NCBI RefSeq assembly: GCF_001592965.1
Contig: NZ_LRPC01000012.1
Location: 611,903-675,902 of the forward strand
Direction: 5' to 3'
From: Roseivirga spongicola
Lineage (GTDB): Bacteria > Bacteroidota > Bacteroidia > Cytophagales > Cyclobacteriaceae
DNA length: 64,000 nt
Shown: in pieces, positions 27,425 to 37,377 of the stretch
Numbering within the stretch: the first letter of the stretch is position 1
Layout of the letters: each line of letters starts with the position of its first letter
Program-made: the position numbers and the translations under genes
The notes under the pieces: generated by a model
Seen by the model: only the letters and a program-made list of their open reading frames with translations
Databases searched by the model: none
Told to the model about the DNA's origin: nothing

Positions 27425-27450
27425 TAAAAAAGCCCTCGGTTGAGGGCTTT
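27425..27450 (-). terminator. Intrinsic terminator after yidC
   Basis: A 9-bp stem (AAAGCCCTC at 27429-27437, GAGGGCTTT at 27442-27450) with loop GGTT is followed on the minus strand by TTTTATTAT. It is 6 bp past the yidC stop. Confidence 0.85.
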
Positions 27451-27455
27451 AATAT

Positions 27456-29291
27456 TTACTTTTTCTTCTTGTTCTGTTTTTGTCGTTGAGCCTCTTGGCT
27501 GGCCTTCATGGCGTCTTCCAATCGTTGCTGGAATTTAGACTTGCCTTTAGTGCCAGCTTTCTTTTTGTTTTCCATCAGTTGCTCTCTGATTTTATCTTCA
27601 TCAACAAACCTTCTAATCAATGTTTGCTGACCGAAAGTCACTAGGTTGGAAACAAAGTAGTAGAAACTTAAACCTGCTGAGTAGCTGTTCAACACAAACA
27701 TGAAGATAACTGGCATGAAATAACCAATATTCTTCATTGGGCCTTGAACTGAGCTTACTTGGTTGTTAGACCAGGTAATAGCCAAAGTTGAAAGCGTCAT
27801 CAATAGAGTGAAACCACTCACGTGAGAGCCATAGAATGGAATGGTGAATGGAAGGTTAATCAATACATCATAAGTTGATAGATCGTGAGCCCATAAGAAA
27901 GATTCTCCTCTTAACTCAATGCTATTCGGGAAGAAGAAGAACATGGCAAAAAGGAAAGGCATCTGAAGTAGGAGAGGTACACAACCACTGATAGGGTTAA
28001 CGCCCATCTCTCTGTATAGCTTCATTTGCTCTTGTTGCTGAGCTTGCATGTCTCCACCAGTCTTTTCTTTTAAGGCATCTAACTCAGGCTTTAAAACCTT
28101 CATTTTCGCCATAGAGAGGTAAGACTTTCTAGAAAGCGGGAATAGCGCTAGCTTAATGATCAACACAATAATGATGATGATTACACCATAGTTGGCAATG
28201 TGCTGCTCCAAGAAGCTAAACAATGGAACAATAATGAGCTTATTTACCCAGCTCACTAGCTTGTAGCCCATGTATACGTTGTCCTCGTATCCGTCAGTAA
28301 CTTTCTTAAGTACCTTGTAGCTGTTCGGTCCGAAGTAATAAGTAAAATCAGCGCCAGAATATAGGTCGCTCATCGGAACTATCAGTTCCATTTTACCAAT
28401 TTCTACATGGCTGCTATCTGCAACAGGAATGGTGGCGAAAGTAGCACTGCTAAAGCCTTTATCAGCTATAATACCTGCGTTGAAGAACTTTTGAGAAAAC
28501 GATGCCCATTTAACGCCTTCACCAACGGTTTCAGATTGCGGATCGTTGGCAATTTCCTTTAGGTTATCAGAGTCTTCTTCTAAAGTATAGTAACGAACAG
28601 TGGTCTTGTTTCTAGCATCTTCTAGGTTGTGCTCAAAGCGCTTCATATTGTCTTCCCATACAATAGTCATGTCATTGGTTAGCACCTTATTCTCTAGTCC
28701 GTTTAGCTTAATGCTGTAGTCTAGATCATACTTATCGTTAAAGATGGTGTAAGACTGTTCAACACTAGAGCCATCGGCTAATGTGGCCACAAAAGCTATG
28801 GTAGTAGAATCTCCTTCGCTAATGCTAAGGGTCCCTTTATTAGCTTTGTAGTTTAGTGAAGCTAAATCTACAATGCCATTGGTAGTACCAATCTGTAATT
28901 GTTGACTGTTGCTAGATTCATCGAAGAGAATTAGAGGCTCCTTTAAATGAGTTTTGTATTCCTTTAATTCTACTGATTTAATAGCTCCACCCTTAGTGCT
29001 GAAGTTATACTTAGCTTTCTCGGTTTCTACAGTAAAGGTCTCTTCGTTTCCAGACATTGCTGAAGCAAAAGCACCATACTTAGAGTTTAAAAGAGAGTCT
29101 TGATTGGCTGGTTGAGTGGTTTCTGCCTGAGTGTTATCAACCAATTGCTGATTCTCTTCAGGGGTAACTACAGCCGTAGTGTCAGCTCCTGAAACAATTG
29201 CTTCTTCAGGGCTTGGTGGCCTGAATACCAATGAATATACTATCAGTATTCCGGCAATTAAGACAAGGCCAATGGCCTGATTTCTGTCCAT
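27456..29291 (-). CDS. yidC: Membrane protein insertase YidC
   Basis: A 611-residue protein with one N-terminal membrane segment (about 5-22), a large periplasmic beta domain (about 70-360; FSTKGGAIKSVELKEYKTH) and a C-terminal 60KD-IMP core with LFPLSRKSYLSMAKMKVLKP, NPISGCVPLLLQMPFLFAMF and VLNSYSAGLSFYYFVSNLVT. It inserts inner membrane proteins alone or with SecYEG. The C-terminal tail is rich in Lys and Gln, a usual ribosome-binding feature. Its ATG is 4 bases after the pyrG stop, so the two are co-transcribed. Confidence 0.97.
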   Translation of the reverse strand: MDRNQAIGLVLIAGILIVYSLVFRPPSPEEAIVSGADTTAVVTPEENQQLVDNTQAETTQPANQDSLLNSKYGAFASAMSGNEETFTVETEKAKYNFSTKGGAIKSVELKEYKTHLKEPLILFDESSNSQQLQIGTTNGIVDLASLNYKANKGTLSISEGDSTTIAFVATLADGSSVEQSYTIFNDKYDLDYSIKLNGLENKVLTNDMTIVWEDNMKRFEHNLEDARNKTTVRYYTLEEDSDNLKEIANDPQSETVGEGVKWASFSQKFFNAGIIADKGFSSATFATIPVADSSHVEIGKMELIVPMSDLYSGADFTYYFGPNSYKVLKKVTDGYEDNVYMGYKLVSWVNKLIIVPLFSFLEQHIANYGVIIIIIVLIIKLALFPLSRKSYLSMAKMKVLKPELDALKEKTGGDMQAQQQEQMKLYREMGVNPISGCVPLLLQMPFLFAMFFFFPNSIELRGESFLWAHDLSTYDVLINLPFTIPFYGSHVSGFTLLMTLSTLAITWSNNQVSSVQGPMKNIGYFMPVIFMFVLNSYSAGLSFYYFVSNLVTFGQQTLIRRFVDEDKIREQLMENKKKAGTKGKSKFQQRLEDAMKASQEAQRQKQNKKKK

Positions 29292-29295
29292 ATTT

Positions 29296-30942
<1,647 letters not shown>

Positions 30943-30952
30943 TTATGGGATA

Positions 30953-30960
30953 CAAAGGTA
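30953..30960 (-). promoter_or_regulatory. Possible -7 element for pyrG
   Basis: TACCTTTG on the minus strand fits TAnnTTTG and lies 35 bp before the pyrG ATG. The nearest upstream TTG is 26 bp away, longer than usual, so the assignment is tentative. Confidence 0.35.
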
Positions 30961-31023
30961 AGACTTTTGTGCTTAAACCTGCCCGACAAATATATTCTTT
31001 CTAGGCATGCCCTAAATTACTTT

Positions 31024-31054
31024 TTGAATAGGCCTGAAGAAAGCCCTAACTTTG
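31024..31054 (+). promoter_or_regulatory. Predicted promoter of the CCA nucleotidyltransferase gene
   Basis: TTG (31024-31026), a 20-bp spacer and TAACTTTG (31047-31054) match the Bacteroidota consensus. The start codon ATG 31077 is 22 bp downstream of the -7 box, giving a short leader. Confidence 0.65.
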
Positions 31055-31076
31055 CAGCCTTTTGGCAGAAAGTACC

Positions 31077-32501
31077 ATGAATTTATCTAAGCATTTAACG
31101 GAACCCGTATTTAAAACCGTAGGAAAGGTAGCCGACCAGCTTGACCTCGAAACCTATGTTGTTGGAGGTTTCGTGCGCGACATTCTGTTGGAAAGATCTA
31201 GCAAGGATATTGACTTTGTCTGTGTAGGCAGTGGAGTTGAGTTGGCTAAGGCGGTGCACAAAGAATTGGGAGGTAATTTACCTTTTAACGTCTTTAAGAA
31301 CTTCGGTACTGCCAACATTAAGCAAGATGACTGGGAACTAGAATTTGTTGGCGCCAGAAAAGAGTCGTACCAAAGAAATTCAAGGAAGCCCATTGTAGAA
31401 GATGGCAGCCTTCAAGACGATCAGAATAGAAGGGACTTCACCATCAACGCTTTTGCTATTTGTTTGAATAAAGATCGCTTCGGGGAGTTGGTAGATCCAT
31501 TCAATGGAATGGAAGACCTAAAGGAGAAAATCATTAAAACTCCATTGGCTCCTGAAGCTACTTTTTCGGACGATCCTCTTAGAATGATGCGTGCTATTCG
31601 TTTCGCCTCTCAGCTGAATTTTGATATTGATGGGGATACCTTTGAAGGTATTCAGCAGATGAAAGATCGAATTTCTATAGTTTCTGCCGAACGTATTATA
31701 GTAGAGCTGAATAAGATCATCATGTCTGAAAAACCCTCTTATGGGTTTAAGCTCCTTTACTATACAGGTCTTTTGAAGGAAATTTTCCCAGAAATGGTTG
31801 AGCTTCAAGGGGTGCAAACTATAGAAGATAAGTCACATAAGGATAACTTCTACCATACGCTTCAGGTGCTAGATAATATCAGTGAAAATACGGATGATTT
31901 ATACCTGAGATGGGCTGCAATATTGCACGATATTGCCAAACCTGCCACTAAGCGTTTTAACAAAAAGGTAGGCTGGACATTCCATGGCCATGAAGACAAA
32001 GGAGCCAGAATGGTTCCGGGTATTTTCAGGAGAATGAAGCTACCAATGGGCGAGCCAATGCGCTATGTGAAAAAGCTAGTGCGACTTCATTTAAGACCAA
32101 TAGCATTGGTTAAAGATGAAATTACTGATTCAGCTATTCGCAGACTGCTTTATGAGGCAGGCGATGATATTGATGATTTAATGATGCTTTGCAGGGCAGA
32201 TATTACTTCCAAAAACAATCAAAAGGTTCAGCGTTTTTTGAACAACTTTGATAAGGTTGAAGAAAAAATGCGTGAAGTAGAGGAGAAGGATAAAATTCGT
32301 AACTTCCAGCCAGTTATCACCGGAGAAATCATCATGCAGACTTTCGGCTTGAAGCCAGGAAAAGAAGTTGGTGAATTAAAAGAGGCGTTGAAAGAGGCGG
32401 TATTAGAAGGTGAAATTCAAAACGAATATGAGAATGCCTTTAAATTCTTACTTAAGCTAGGTGAGGAGCGGGGCTTAATTGTTGAAGATACTAAGAATTA
32501 A
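31077..32501 (+). CDS. CCA-adding / poly(A) polymerase-type tRNA nucleotidyltransferase with HD domain
   Basis: About 474 residues from ATG 31077 (a TTG at 31062 is in frame but falls too close to the predicted promoter). The nucleotidyltransferase head has [20 protein letters not shown] (GG and DxD) and [11 protein letters not shown]; the RNA-binding neck has [17 protein letters not shown]; a C-terminal HD domain has [14 protein letters not shown] and [10 protein letters not shown]. It completes or repairs the 3' CCA end of tRNA. The 13-bp intergenic gap suggests that the TPR gene downstream is in the same transcript. Confidence 0.94.
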   Translation: MNLSKHLTEPVFKTVGKVADQLDLETYVVGGFVRDILLERSSKDIDFVCVGSGVELAKAVHKELGGNLPFNVFKNFGTANIKQDDWELEFVGARKESYQRNSRKPIVEDGSLQDDQNRRDFTINAFAICLNKDRFGELVDPFNGMEDLKEKIIKTPLAPEATFSDDPLRMMRAIRFASQLNFDIDGDTFEGIQQMKDRISIVSAERIIVELNKIIMSEKPSYGFKLLYYTGLLKEIFPEMVELQGVQTIEDKSHKDNFYHTLQVLDNISENTDDLYLRWAAILHDIAKPATKRFNKKVGWTFHGHEDKGARMVPGIFRRMKLPMGEPMRYVKKLVRLHLRPIALVKDEITDSAIRRLLYEAGDDIDDLMMLCRADITSKNNQKVQRFLNNFDKVEEKMREVEEKDKIRNFQPVITGEIIMQTFGLKPGKEVGELKEALKEAVLEGEIQNEYENAFKFLLKLGEERGLIVEDTKN

Positions 32502-32511
32502 TAACCATAAA

Positions 32512-33201
32512 ATGAAAAAGATAAAACTGTTGTTTCTGGCTTTGTTTCTAGGTTTTGTAGGTCAGGAAGCTATGGCTCAGGATAGTGCTTATGTAAATAA
32601 TGAATATGCTAAGGCTATGGCCTTGTATAACCGAGCCCAACGTTACAACGATTTGACCGTTAGTAAGCAGGCCTTGTTAGAAATGACTTTGCTTAACCCT
32701 GGCGATACCTCTGTTTTAAAGTCTTTGGCTGAGATTTACTTCGGAAATGGTCAGTTCGTTTCTAGTGCCATGGTAGCCATGGATATGATCAACCTACATC
32801 CAAATAATCTATTTGCTTTAGAGGTTGCTGCGGTTAGTTATGAAAATTTAAGGCTTTACGATAAGGCCATTGAACAGTATGAGGCCATGTGGTTAGCTAC
32901 TGATAATTCAACCATTTTATATCAGGTTTCTTACTTACAGTATTTACTAGATAGGTATGACCAGGCAAATTCTAACCTAGGTATTCTTACTGGAAAGGTG
33001 GCAGCAGATGAGGTTATCGGTTTGGCTAAAGAAGATGGTTCAACTCAGGAAGTAAAGTTTTCAGCAGCTGTAGAGAACCTTAAGGGCCTTATTGCTTTAG
33101 ATCAAGGAAATAAAGAAAAGGCTAGGGGACACTTTACCAAAGCTTTGGAAATAAGCCCTGAATTTGAAGCTGCGCAAAATAGCCTTAACGGCCTCAAGTA
33201 G
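32512..33201 (+). CDS. Exported TPR-repeat protein
   Basis: From ATG 32512 the protein has 229 residues and a clear signal peptide (MKKIKLLFLALFLGFVGQEA). The longer reading from 32479 would add a stretch overlapping the upstream gene and spoil the signal. TPR-like repeats follow (SALEVAAVSYENLRLYDKAI-like helices; YDKAIEQYEAMWLATDNST and KARGHFTKALEISPEFEAAQ). It is probably a periplasmic scaffold; function is unknown. A good terminator ends the unit. Confidence 0.8.
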   Translation: MKKIKLLFLALFLGFVGQEAMAQDSAYVNNEYAKAMALYNRAQRYNDLTVSKQALLEMTLLNPGDTSVLKSLAEIYFGNGQFVSSAMVAMDMINLHPNNLFALEVAAVSYENLRLYDKAIEQYEAMWLATDNSTILYQVSYLQYLLDRYDQANSNLGILTGKVAADEVIGLAKEDGSTQEVKFSAAVENLKGLIALDQGNKEKARGHFTKALEISPEFEAAQNSLNGLK

Positions 33202-33222
33202 GCTTCAATAAGATTCTAAGTG

Positions 33223-33248
33223 AAAGCACCTGAAATGGTGCTTTTTTT
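33223..33248 (+). terminator. Intrinsic terminator after the TPR gene
   Basis: An 8-bp stem (AAAGCACC 33223-33230, GGTGCTTT 33237-33244) with loop TGAAAT leads into TTTTTTT. Confidence 0.88.
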
Positions 33249-33348
33249 ATGCCTTTTAGTTGAGTGTTCTCGCTTTGGTTTTTAATAATTATCTTTCTAC
33301 ATGCAACCCACTTAAAAGAGTGTTGTCTTTAGCATGATCTTATAAGAT

Positions 33349-33909
33349 TTGAATACTAGTTACCATAATATTCATCAACCCATAATTGACCGTTGTCTAC
33401 AAGGAGATCGTACGGCTCATTATGAAATCTACAAGCTTTATTCTAAAGCAATGTATAACACGTGCCTTAGAATTACCGGTAATGAAATGGATGCTGAAGA
33501 TGTGCTTCAAGAGTCTTTTGTAAGTGCATTTAAGAACCTCTCTAGTTTTAAGGGCTCGGCCTCATTTGGAAGTTGGTTAAAGAGAATTGTGGTTAATAAT
33601 GCTATCAATGCGGTCAAAAAAAGGAGAATGAATTTTGAGTCTGTAGATGGTAAAGAAGATGAGAGTGCAATAGCAGAACCTGTAGAAGAAGCCAACCTCT
33701 CTTATGATGTAGGCTTGGTGAAGGAAGGCATAAGTAAGCTGCCAGAGGGGTATCGATTGGTACTGACACTTTATCTAATAGAGGGATATGACCATAAAGA
33801 GATTGGGCAGATACTAGATATTACTGAATCTACTTCTAAATCTCAGTTCAATAGATCGAAAAAGAAGTTGAGGGAAATACTGAAGGAGGAATTGAAATAT
33901 GCAGGGTAA
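33349..33909 (+). CDS. ECF-type RNA polymerase sigma factor
   Basis: 186 residues from TTG 33349; the in-frame ATG just upstream is closed by TAA, so TTG is the only reasonable start. Region 2 is AHYEIYKLYSKAMYNTCLRI, then EMDAEDVLQESFVSAFKNLS and GSWLKRIVVNNAINAVKKRR; region 4 is LPEGYRLVLTLYLIEGYDHK and EIGQILDITESTSKSQFNRS. Such factors redirect polymerase to a small regulon, often envelope stress. The stop overlaps the next gene by 11 bases, the usual arrangement for a sigma/anti-sigma pair. Confidence 0.93.
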   Translation: MNTSYHNIHQPIIDRCLQGDRTAHYEIYKLYSKAMYNTCLRITGNEMDAEDVLQESFVSAFKNLSSFKGSASFGSWLKRIVVNNAINAVKKRRMNFESVDGKEDESAIAEPVEEANLSYDVGLVKEGISKLPEGYRLVLTLYLIEGYDHKEIGQILDITESTSKSQFNRSKKKLREILKEELKYAG

Positions 33910-34453
33910 GGATAAACTAGAGAAATTTATAATAGAGAACAGGGAGGCTTTTGATGCTTCAGAACCAAAAGAAGACAATTGGACTCGCATTGAGTCTCAG
34001 TTGAATTTTGAAGCTCAGCCTGTTTCTAAACCTAATGTAGGTTGGTATTGGAAAGCAGCCGTGTTTTTGCTGTTAGGGGCAGTAGGCTATTTGCTTGTCG
34101 ACAGATATGAAGTTCAGCCTACGAATGACCTAGAAGCTTCTAATGTTGAGAAGTTTCAGGAGTTAGAGACTTTCTATACCTCACTTATTGCCAATAAAAA
34201 GGAGAGGTTGGAGTCAGAGTTAGATTCTGAAGTGGCCACGGTAAACCTGAAAGTAGAGATGCAGGAGCTCGATGATATTTATGCAGACCTTAAAGAATTA
34301 TTCTTAGAAAGCCAGCCTTCTGAGCAAGTCATGGAAAGGTTAATTCACCTATTACGACAGAAATTGCGAGTGATGGATGGGCAGTTAGAGATATTAGAAA
34401 GAGAGAAGCTTCCTGAAAGCATGCAAGAAGAGCTAATGGATTCTTCTATATAG
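33899..34453 (+). CDS. Single-pass membrane protein, probable anti-sigma factor
   Basis: A 184-residue protein: an N-terminal cytoplasmic part (about 1-47) with FDASEPKEDNWTRIESQLNF, one membrane segment (about 50-66, WKAAVFLLLGAVGYLLV), and a periplasmic helical C-terminal part (about 80-175). It has no recognised domain. The 11-base overlap with the ECF sigma gene and the cytoplasmic-TM-periplasmic layout suggest an anti-sigma factor, by inference only. Its stop overlaps ftsE by 8 bases from the opposite strand. Confidence 0.75.
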   Translation: MQGKDKLEKFIIENREAFDASEPKEDNWTRIESQLNFEAQPVSKPNVGWYWKAAVFLLLGAVGYLLVDRYEVQPTNDLEASNVEKFQELETFYTSLIANKKERLESELDSEVATVNLKVEMQELDDIYADLKELFLESQPSEQVMERLIHLLRQKLRVMDGQLEILEREKLPESMQEELMDSSI

Positions 34454-35150
34454 TAGGCTCTACTTTTTGTGCTGCAGAATCTATTACCTTTCCGTTTTCA
34501 CAGCGTAAAGTTCTCTTTGGGTAATTCTCGATCAGCTTGAAGTCGTGAGTGGCCATTAATACAGCTGTTCCACTTTTATTGATCTCTAAGAAAGTTTTAA
34601 AGATTCCATCAGATACCTCGGGGTCTAAGTTTCCCGTAGGTTCGTCAGCAATTAAAAGGCTTGGTTCGTTTATGAGTGCTCTGGCAATTACAACTCTTTG
34701 TTGTTCTCCGCCAGATAGCTGATGCGGCATTTTGTTAGATACTGCGCCTAAACCCACTCGCATCAATACTTCAGCTAAACGACTTTTCATTTTTGCTTTG
34801 TCTTTCCAGCCAGTAGCACGCATAACAAAATAAATGTTCTCTGCTACGTTTCGATCGGGTAGAAGCTGAAAATCCTGAAATATGATGCCTAGCTTTCTCC
34901 TTAATAGAGGGATTTGATTTCGCTTAATGCTCTCAATGTCGAAACCTGCAATTCTAATGCTTCCCATATAAAGGGGAAGGTCGCAATATAAAGTTTTTAA
35001 CAGCGAACTTTTGCCACTTCCGGTTCTGCCCACCAAATAAACGAATTCACCTTTTTCAATTTTAAGGTCAATATTATTTAGTACGGTAGTGTCTTCTTGA
35101 AAAATACTGGCTTCAACAATGCGTACAATGGGTTCTCCGGAAAAAGTCAT
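34446..35150 (-). CDS. ftsE: Cell division ATP-binding protein FtsE
   Basis: A 234-residue ABC ATPase: Walker A GRTGSGKSSLLKTLY, Q-loop IIFQDFQLLPDRNVAENI, signature LSGGEQQRVVIARAL, Walker B LLIADEPTGNLD and H-loop ATHDFKLI. The QLLPDR segment is FtsE-like. With FtsX it activates septal peptidoglycan hydrolases. No ftsX is in the window. Only one base separates its start from the upstream 87-residue gene. Confidence 0.93.
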   Translation of the reverse strand: MTFSGEPIVRIVEASIFQEDTTVLNNIDLKIEKGEFVYLVGRTGSGKSSLLKTLYCDLPLYMGSIRIAGFDIESIKRNQIPLLRRKLGIIFQDFQLLPDRNVAENIYFVMRATGWKDKAKMKSRLAEVLMRVGLGAVSNKMPHQLSGGEQQRVVIARALINEPSLLIADEPTGNLDPEVSDGIFKTFLEINKSGTAVLMATHDFKLIENYPKRTLRCENGKVIDSAAQKVEPTI

Positions 35151-35414
35151 TTAGATTTCTAGTTTTTGAAGTTTACCAAAAGGTAAATCGGTAATTAACT
35201 GCTTTAACGCAGATTCTTTGCCATCAAGTCCATATTTATCCAGATTTTTTAATGGACGATCTGCTCTAAAGTAGGCAATGAGCACAAAGTTCTCATCGCG
35301 CAGTTGTATGTAATCTGGAATTTTGGCCTTGCCTTTAACCTTGATGATATACATTTTTGAAGTTAGCTCCGGGATATTTGAATAACCCGGAGCAGTAGTT
35401 AATGTTTTATCCAT
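35151..35414 (-). CDS. Uncharacterised small protein between fsa and ftsE
   Basis: I do not recognise a domain in this 87-residue protein. It has no signal peptide or membrane segment; it begins MDKTLTTAPGYSNIPELTSK, followed by a beta-rich core (IIKVKGKAKIPDYIQLRD, FVLIAYFRADRPLKNLDKYG). Its ATG overlaps the fsa stop by 8 bases, and ftsE starts one base later, so it is part of an fsa-orf-ftsE transcript. The even codon pattern and tight packing argue that it is real. Confidence 0.75.
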   Translation of the reverse strand: MDKTLTTAPGYSNIPELTSKMYIIKVKGKAKIPDYIQLRDENFVLIAYFRADRPLKNLDKYGLDGKESALKQLITDLPFGKLQKLEI

Positions 35415-36063
35415 TGGCTTTCTTGTGGTCTGCCAAGAATTGAGCTAATCCTTTGTCTGTTAATGGGTGATTCAAAAGACTGGTAATTACATTCAGAGGA
35501 CAAGTAACTACATCGGCACCAATTTCTGCACATTGAATAAGGTGCATGGTGTGTCTAACAGATGCAGCTAATACTTCTGTGATGTAGCCGTAGTTGTCAT
35601 AAATGTCTACAATGTCTTGAATTAATTGAAGGCCATCTGCTCCAACGTCATCTAGTCTTCCAATAAATGGAGATACGTAAGATGCTCCTGCTTTTGCAGC
35701 TAGCAAAGCTTGGCCAGAAGAGAATACCAAAGTACAGTTAGTTCTAATTCCTTCAGAAGTAAAATACTTAATTGCTTTCACTCCATCTTTGATCATAGGA
35801 ACTTTAACAACAATCTTGTCGTCAATTTTCGCTAACTCCTTACCTTCTTTAATTATCCCGTCAAAATCGGTAGCAATTACCTCTGCACTTACATTGTCAT
35901 CAACAATGTCGCATATTGCCTTATAGTGTGCCATTACTTTGTCGTGTCCGGCAATTCCTTCCTTAGCCATAAGTGAAGGATTGGTAGTTACCCCATCCAA
36001 AACGCCAAGGTCGTAAGCCTCTTGAATGTCACTTAAATTCGCAGTATCAATAAAGAACTTCAT
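35407..36063 (-). CDS. fsa: Fructose-6-phosphate aldolase / small transaldolase
   Basis: The 218-residue protein begins MKFFIDTANLSDIQEAYDLG and GVTTNPSLMAKEG, the family signature; the Schiff-base lysine is in DKIVVKVPMIKDGVKAIKY. Later segments SYVSPFIGRLDDVGADGL and EVLAASVRHTMHLIQCAEIG complete the small-transaldolase barrel. It either cleaves fructose 6-phosphate or transfers dihydroxyacetone units; sequence alone does not decide. It is the first gene of an fsa-orf-ftsE unit. Confidence 0.93.
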   Translation of the reverse strand: MKFFIDTANLSDIQEAYDLGVLDGVTTNPSLMAKEGIAGHDKVMAHYKAICDIVDDNVSAEVIATDFDGIIKEGKELAKIDDKIVVKVPMIKDGVKAIKYFTSEGIRTNCTLVFSSGQALLAAKAGASYVSPFIGRLDDVGADGLQLIQDIVDIYDNYGYITEVLAASVRHTMHLIQCAEIGADVVTCPLNVITSLLNHPLTDKGLAQFLADHKKANG

Positions 36064-36205
36064 TTTCGATTTTTTTGGGTTTATGATTGTCTACAAAGCT
36101 AGTGTTTTTTGAGAAGCGTTAAATAGCAATTGAAAGTTTCTGATAGTCCATCCGGCCTTCAGTGTTAATGAAGCTTTTCGTTCCAGAAGAAGATATGGTT
36201 GAAGC

Positions 36206-36568
36206 TCAATTCTCGTACTCTTTTTTCTTAACCAAAACCATCATATCACCTTCAATGGGTAAGTATCCGTACTCATAACAAAATAAATATGTCGCTCCTG
36301 CTTTGGTAGTGTACATGCTGGTGTGGTAATCAAAGTCAAAGCCTTTCTCTACCAGTTTCGAGCGGTGGGCTTTTGTGGTTCCTTCTGGGTTGAGTTCTTC
36401 CAGAATCCGCCTGTTTTTTCGGAGCACATAATGCACATTGCGAACGTAATTGTTGGCATCTGAATTCTGCCGATTGTTATAGGAATTGCGGCAGGCATCG
36501 TCACAAAACTTCTTGTCTGCTCTGCCTTTTAGTGGCTCACCACATTCTAAACAAGTTCTTTCTTCCAT
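36206..36568 (-). CDS. Zinc-ribbon protein (DUF2116-like)
   Basis: A 120-residue protein with an N-terminal zinc-binding site: CLECGEPLKGRADKKFCDDA then CRNSYNNR, a C2-C2 arrangement. The rest (about 40-115) has a conserved helix (YVRNVHYVLRKNRRILEELN) and a beta region ending MVLVKKKE. Function is unknown; such ribbons bind nucleic acid or protein. It is monocistronic, divergent from ssb. Confidence 0.78.
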   Translation of the reverse strand: MEERTCLECGEPLKGRADKKFCDDACRNSYNNRQNSDANNYVRNVHYVLRKNRRILEELNPEGTTKAHRSKLVEKGFDFDYHTSMYTTKAGATYLFCYEYGYLPIEGDMMVLVKKKEYEN

Positions 36569-36750
36569 AATGTGTGTTTTAACAATCCTCTCAAAATAGC
36601 GAAAAACAGGGATTATCCGTTTGTAAGCGACTACAAATGATTACAACTGTTTAACAACCGACTCTCTTTTTGAGCTTGCTTTTACTTTGGCATTGTCAAT
36701 TCGATAACCGAACGACAGCAAAGAATTTTCAACATATAAATTTTATAGTC

Positions 36751-37092
36751 ATGCAAAATTTAAGAAACCGCGTACAGTTAATTGGAAGATTGGGTCAGGA
36801 TCCTGAAGTAAAAACATTAACAAGTGGAAAGAAACTAACTACCTTTTCTATTGCCACTTCAGACTCTTATAGAAACTCTAGTGGAGATAAAGTTGAGGAA
36901 ACGCAGTGGCATAATATTGTGGCTTGGGGTAAAGTAGGGGAGATTGCCGGAGAGTATCTTACTAAAGGACAGGAGGTGGCCTTAGAAGGGAAGTTAACGC
37001 ATAGAAGCTATGAAACTAATTCAGGTGAGAGAAGATTCATTACCGAAATAAACTTGAATGAGTTGCTCATGATTGGTGGCAAAAAGGAATAG
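36751..37092 (+). CDS. ssb: Single-stranded DNA-binding protein
   Basis: 113 residues from ATG 36751. The extra upstream codons of the open frame do not resemble the family, while MQNLRNRVQLIGRLGQDPEV is the standard start. The OB fold follows (KKLTTFSIATSDSY, TQWHNIVAWGKVGEIAGEYL, EVALEGKLTHRSY). The protein has no Gly-rich region and no acidic DDLPF-type tail, so it lacks the usual interaction tip; it is a short SSB paralogue rather than the main chromosomal form. The gene stands alone. Confidence 0.93.
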   Translation: MQNLRNRVQLIGRLGQDPEVKTLTSGKKLTTFSIATSDSYRNSSGDKVEETQWHNIVAWGKVGEIAGEYLTKGQEVALEGKLTHRSYETNSGERRFITEINLNELLMIGGKKE

Positions 37093-37115
37093 TTGTTTCA
37101 ATGAGGAAGAGACAT

Positions 37116-37208
37116 CTATACAATGAATAGATTGGTAATGGTTTGGTAGCTCATGAATAAGGCCATCATACCAAAGACAAGTATGAATGTTTTATTGGCG
37201 CTGGTCAT
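37116..37208 (-). CDS. Candidate 30-residue membrane peptide
   Basis: An ATG-initiated frame (37208-37206) ends with TAG at 37116. The peptide begins MTSANKT and then has a single hydrophobic helix (FILVFGMMALFMSYQTITNL) with few charges. It lies in a 285-bp gap that has no other gene. A 12-bp perfect palindrome (37234-37262) is just upstream. No Shine-Dalgarno is expected in this phylum, so support is only composition. Could be chance. Confidence 0.3.
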   Translation of the reverse strand: MTSANKTFILVFGMMALFMSYQTITNLFIV

Positions 37209-37233
37209 TTTCTTATAAGTTTTCATCAAATCA

Positions 37234-37262
37234 GTGTTTTGCCTATTTCTTAGGCAAAACAC
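37234..37262. promoter_or_regulatory. Perfect inverted repeat in the ssb-aquaporin gap
   Basis: Arms GTGTTTTGCCTA (37234-37245) and TAGGCAAAACAC (37251-37262) form a 12-bp stem with loop TTTCT. No T tract follows on either side. It may be an operator or a hairpin in a transcript. Confidence 0.5.
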
Positions 37263-37377
37263 CTACCATATCGAAATTTGTCCAAAAACAGCGATTTTAA
37301 GGAATGGGTAGTCCCGTTATGGGAATAACTATAGTATTTGGGAATACTCGAAGTGGCTTTCGAGAGATTTGTTGGTG

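Noticed and set aside
27817..27826. CTCACGTGAG inside yidC as a possible parS site
   Set aside because: Only the CACGTG core and two flanking bases match the parS consensus GTTNCACGTGAAAC; outer bases differ and the site is in a coding region.
36670..36750. Longer form of SSB
   Set aside because: The 27 extra codons have no family similarity; MQNLRNRVQL is the normal start.
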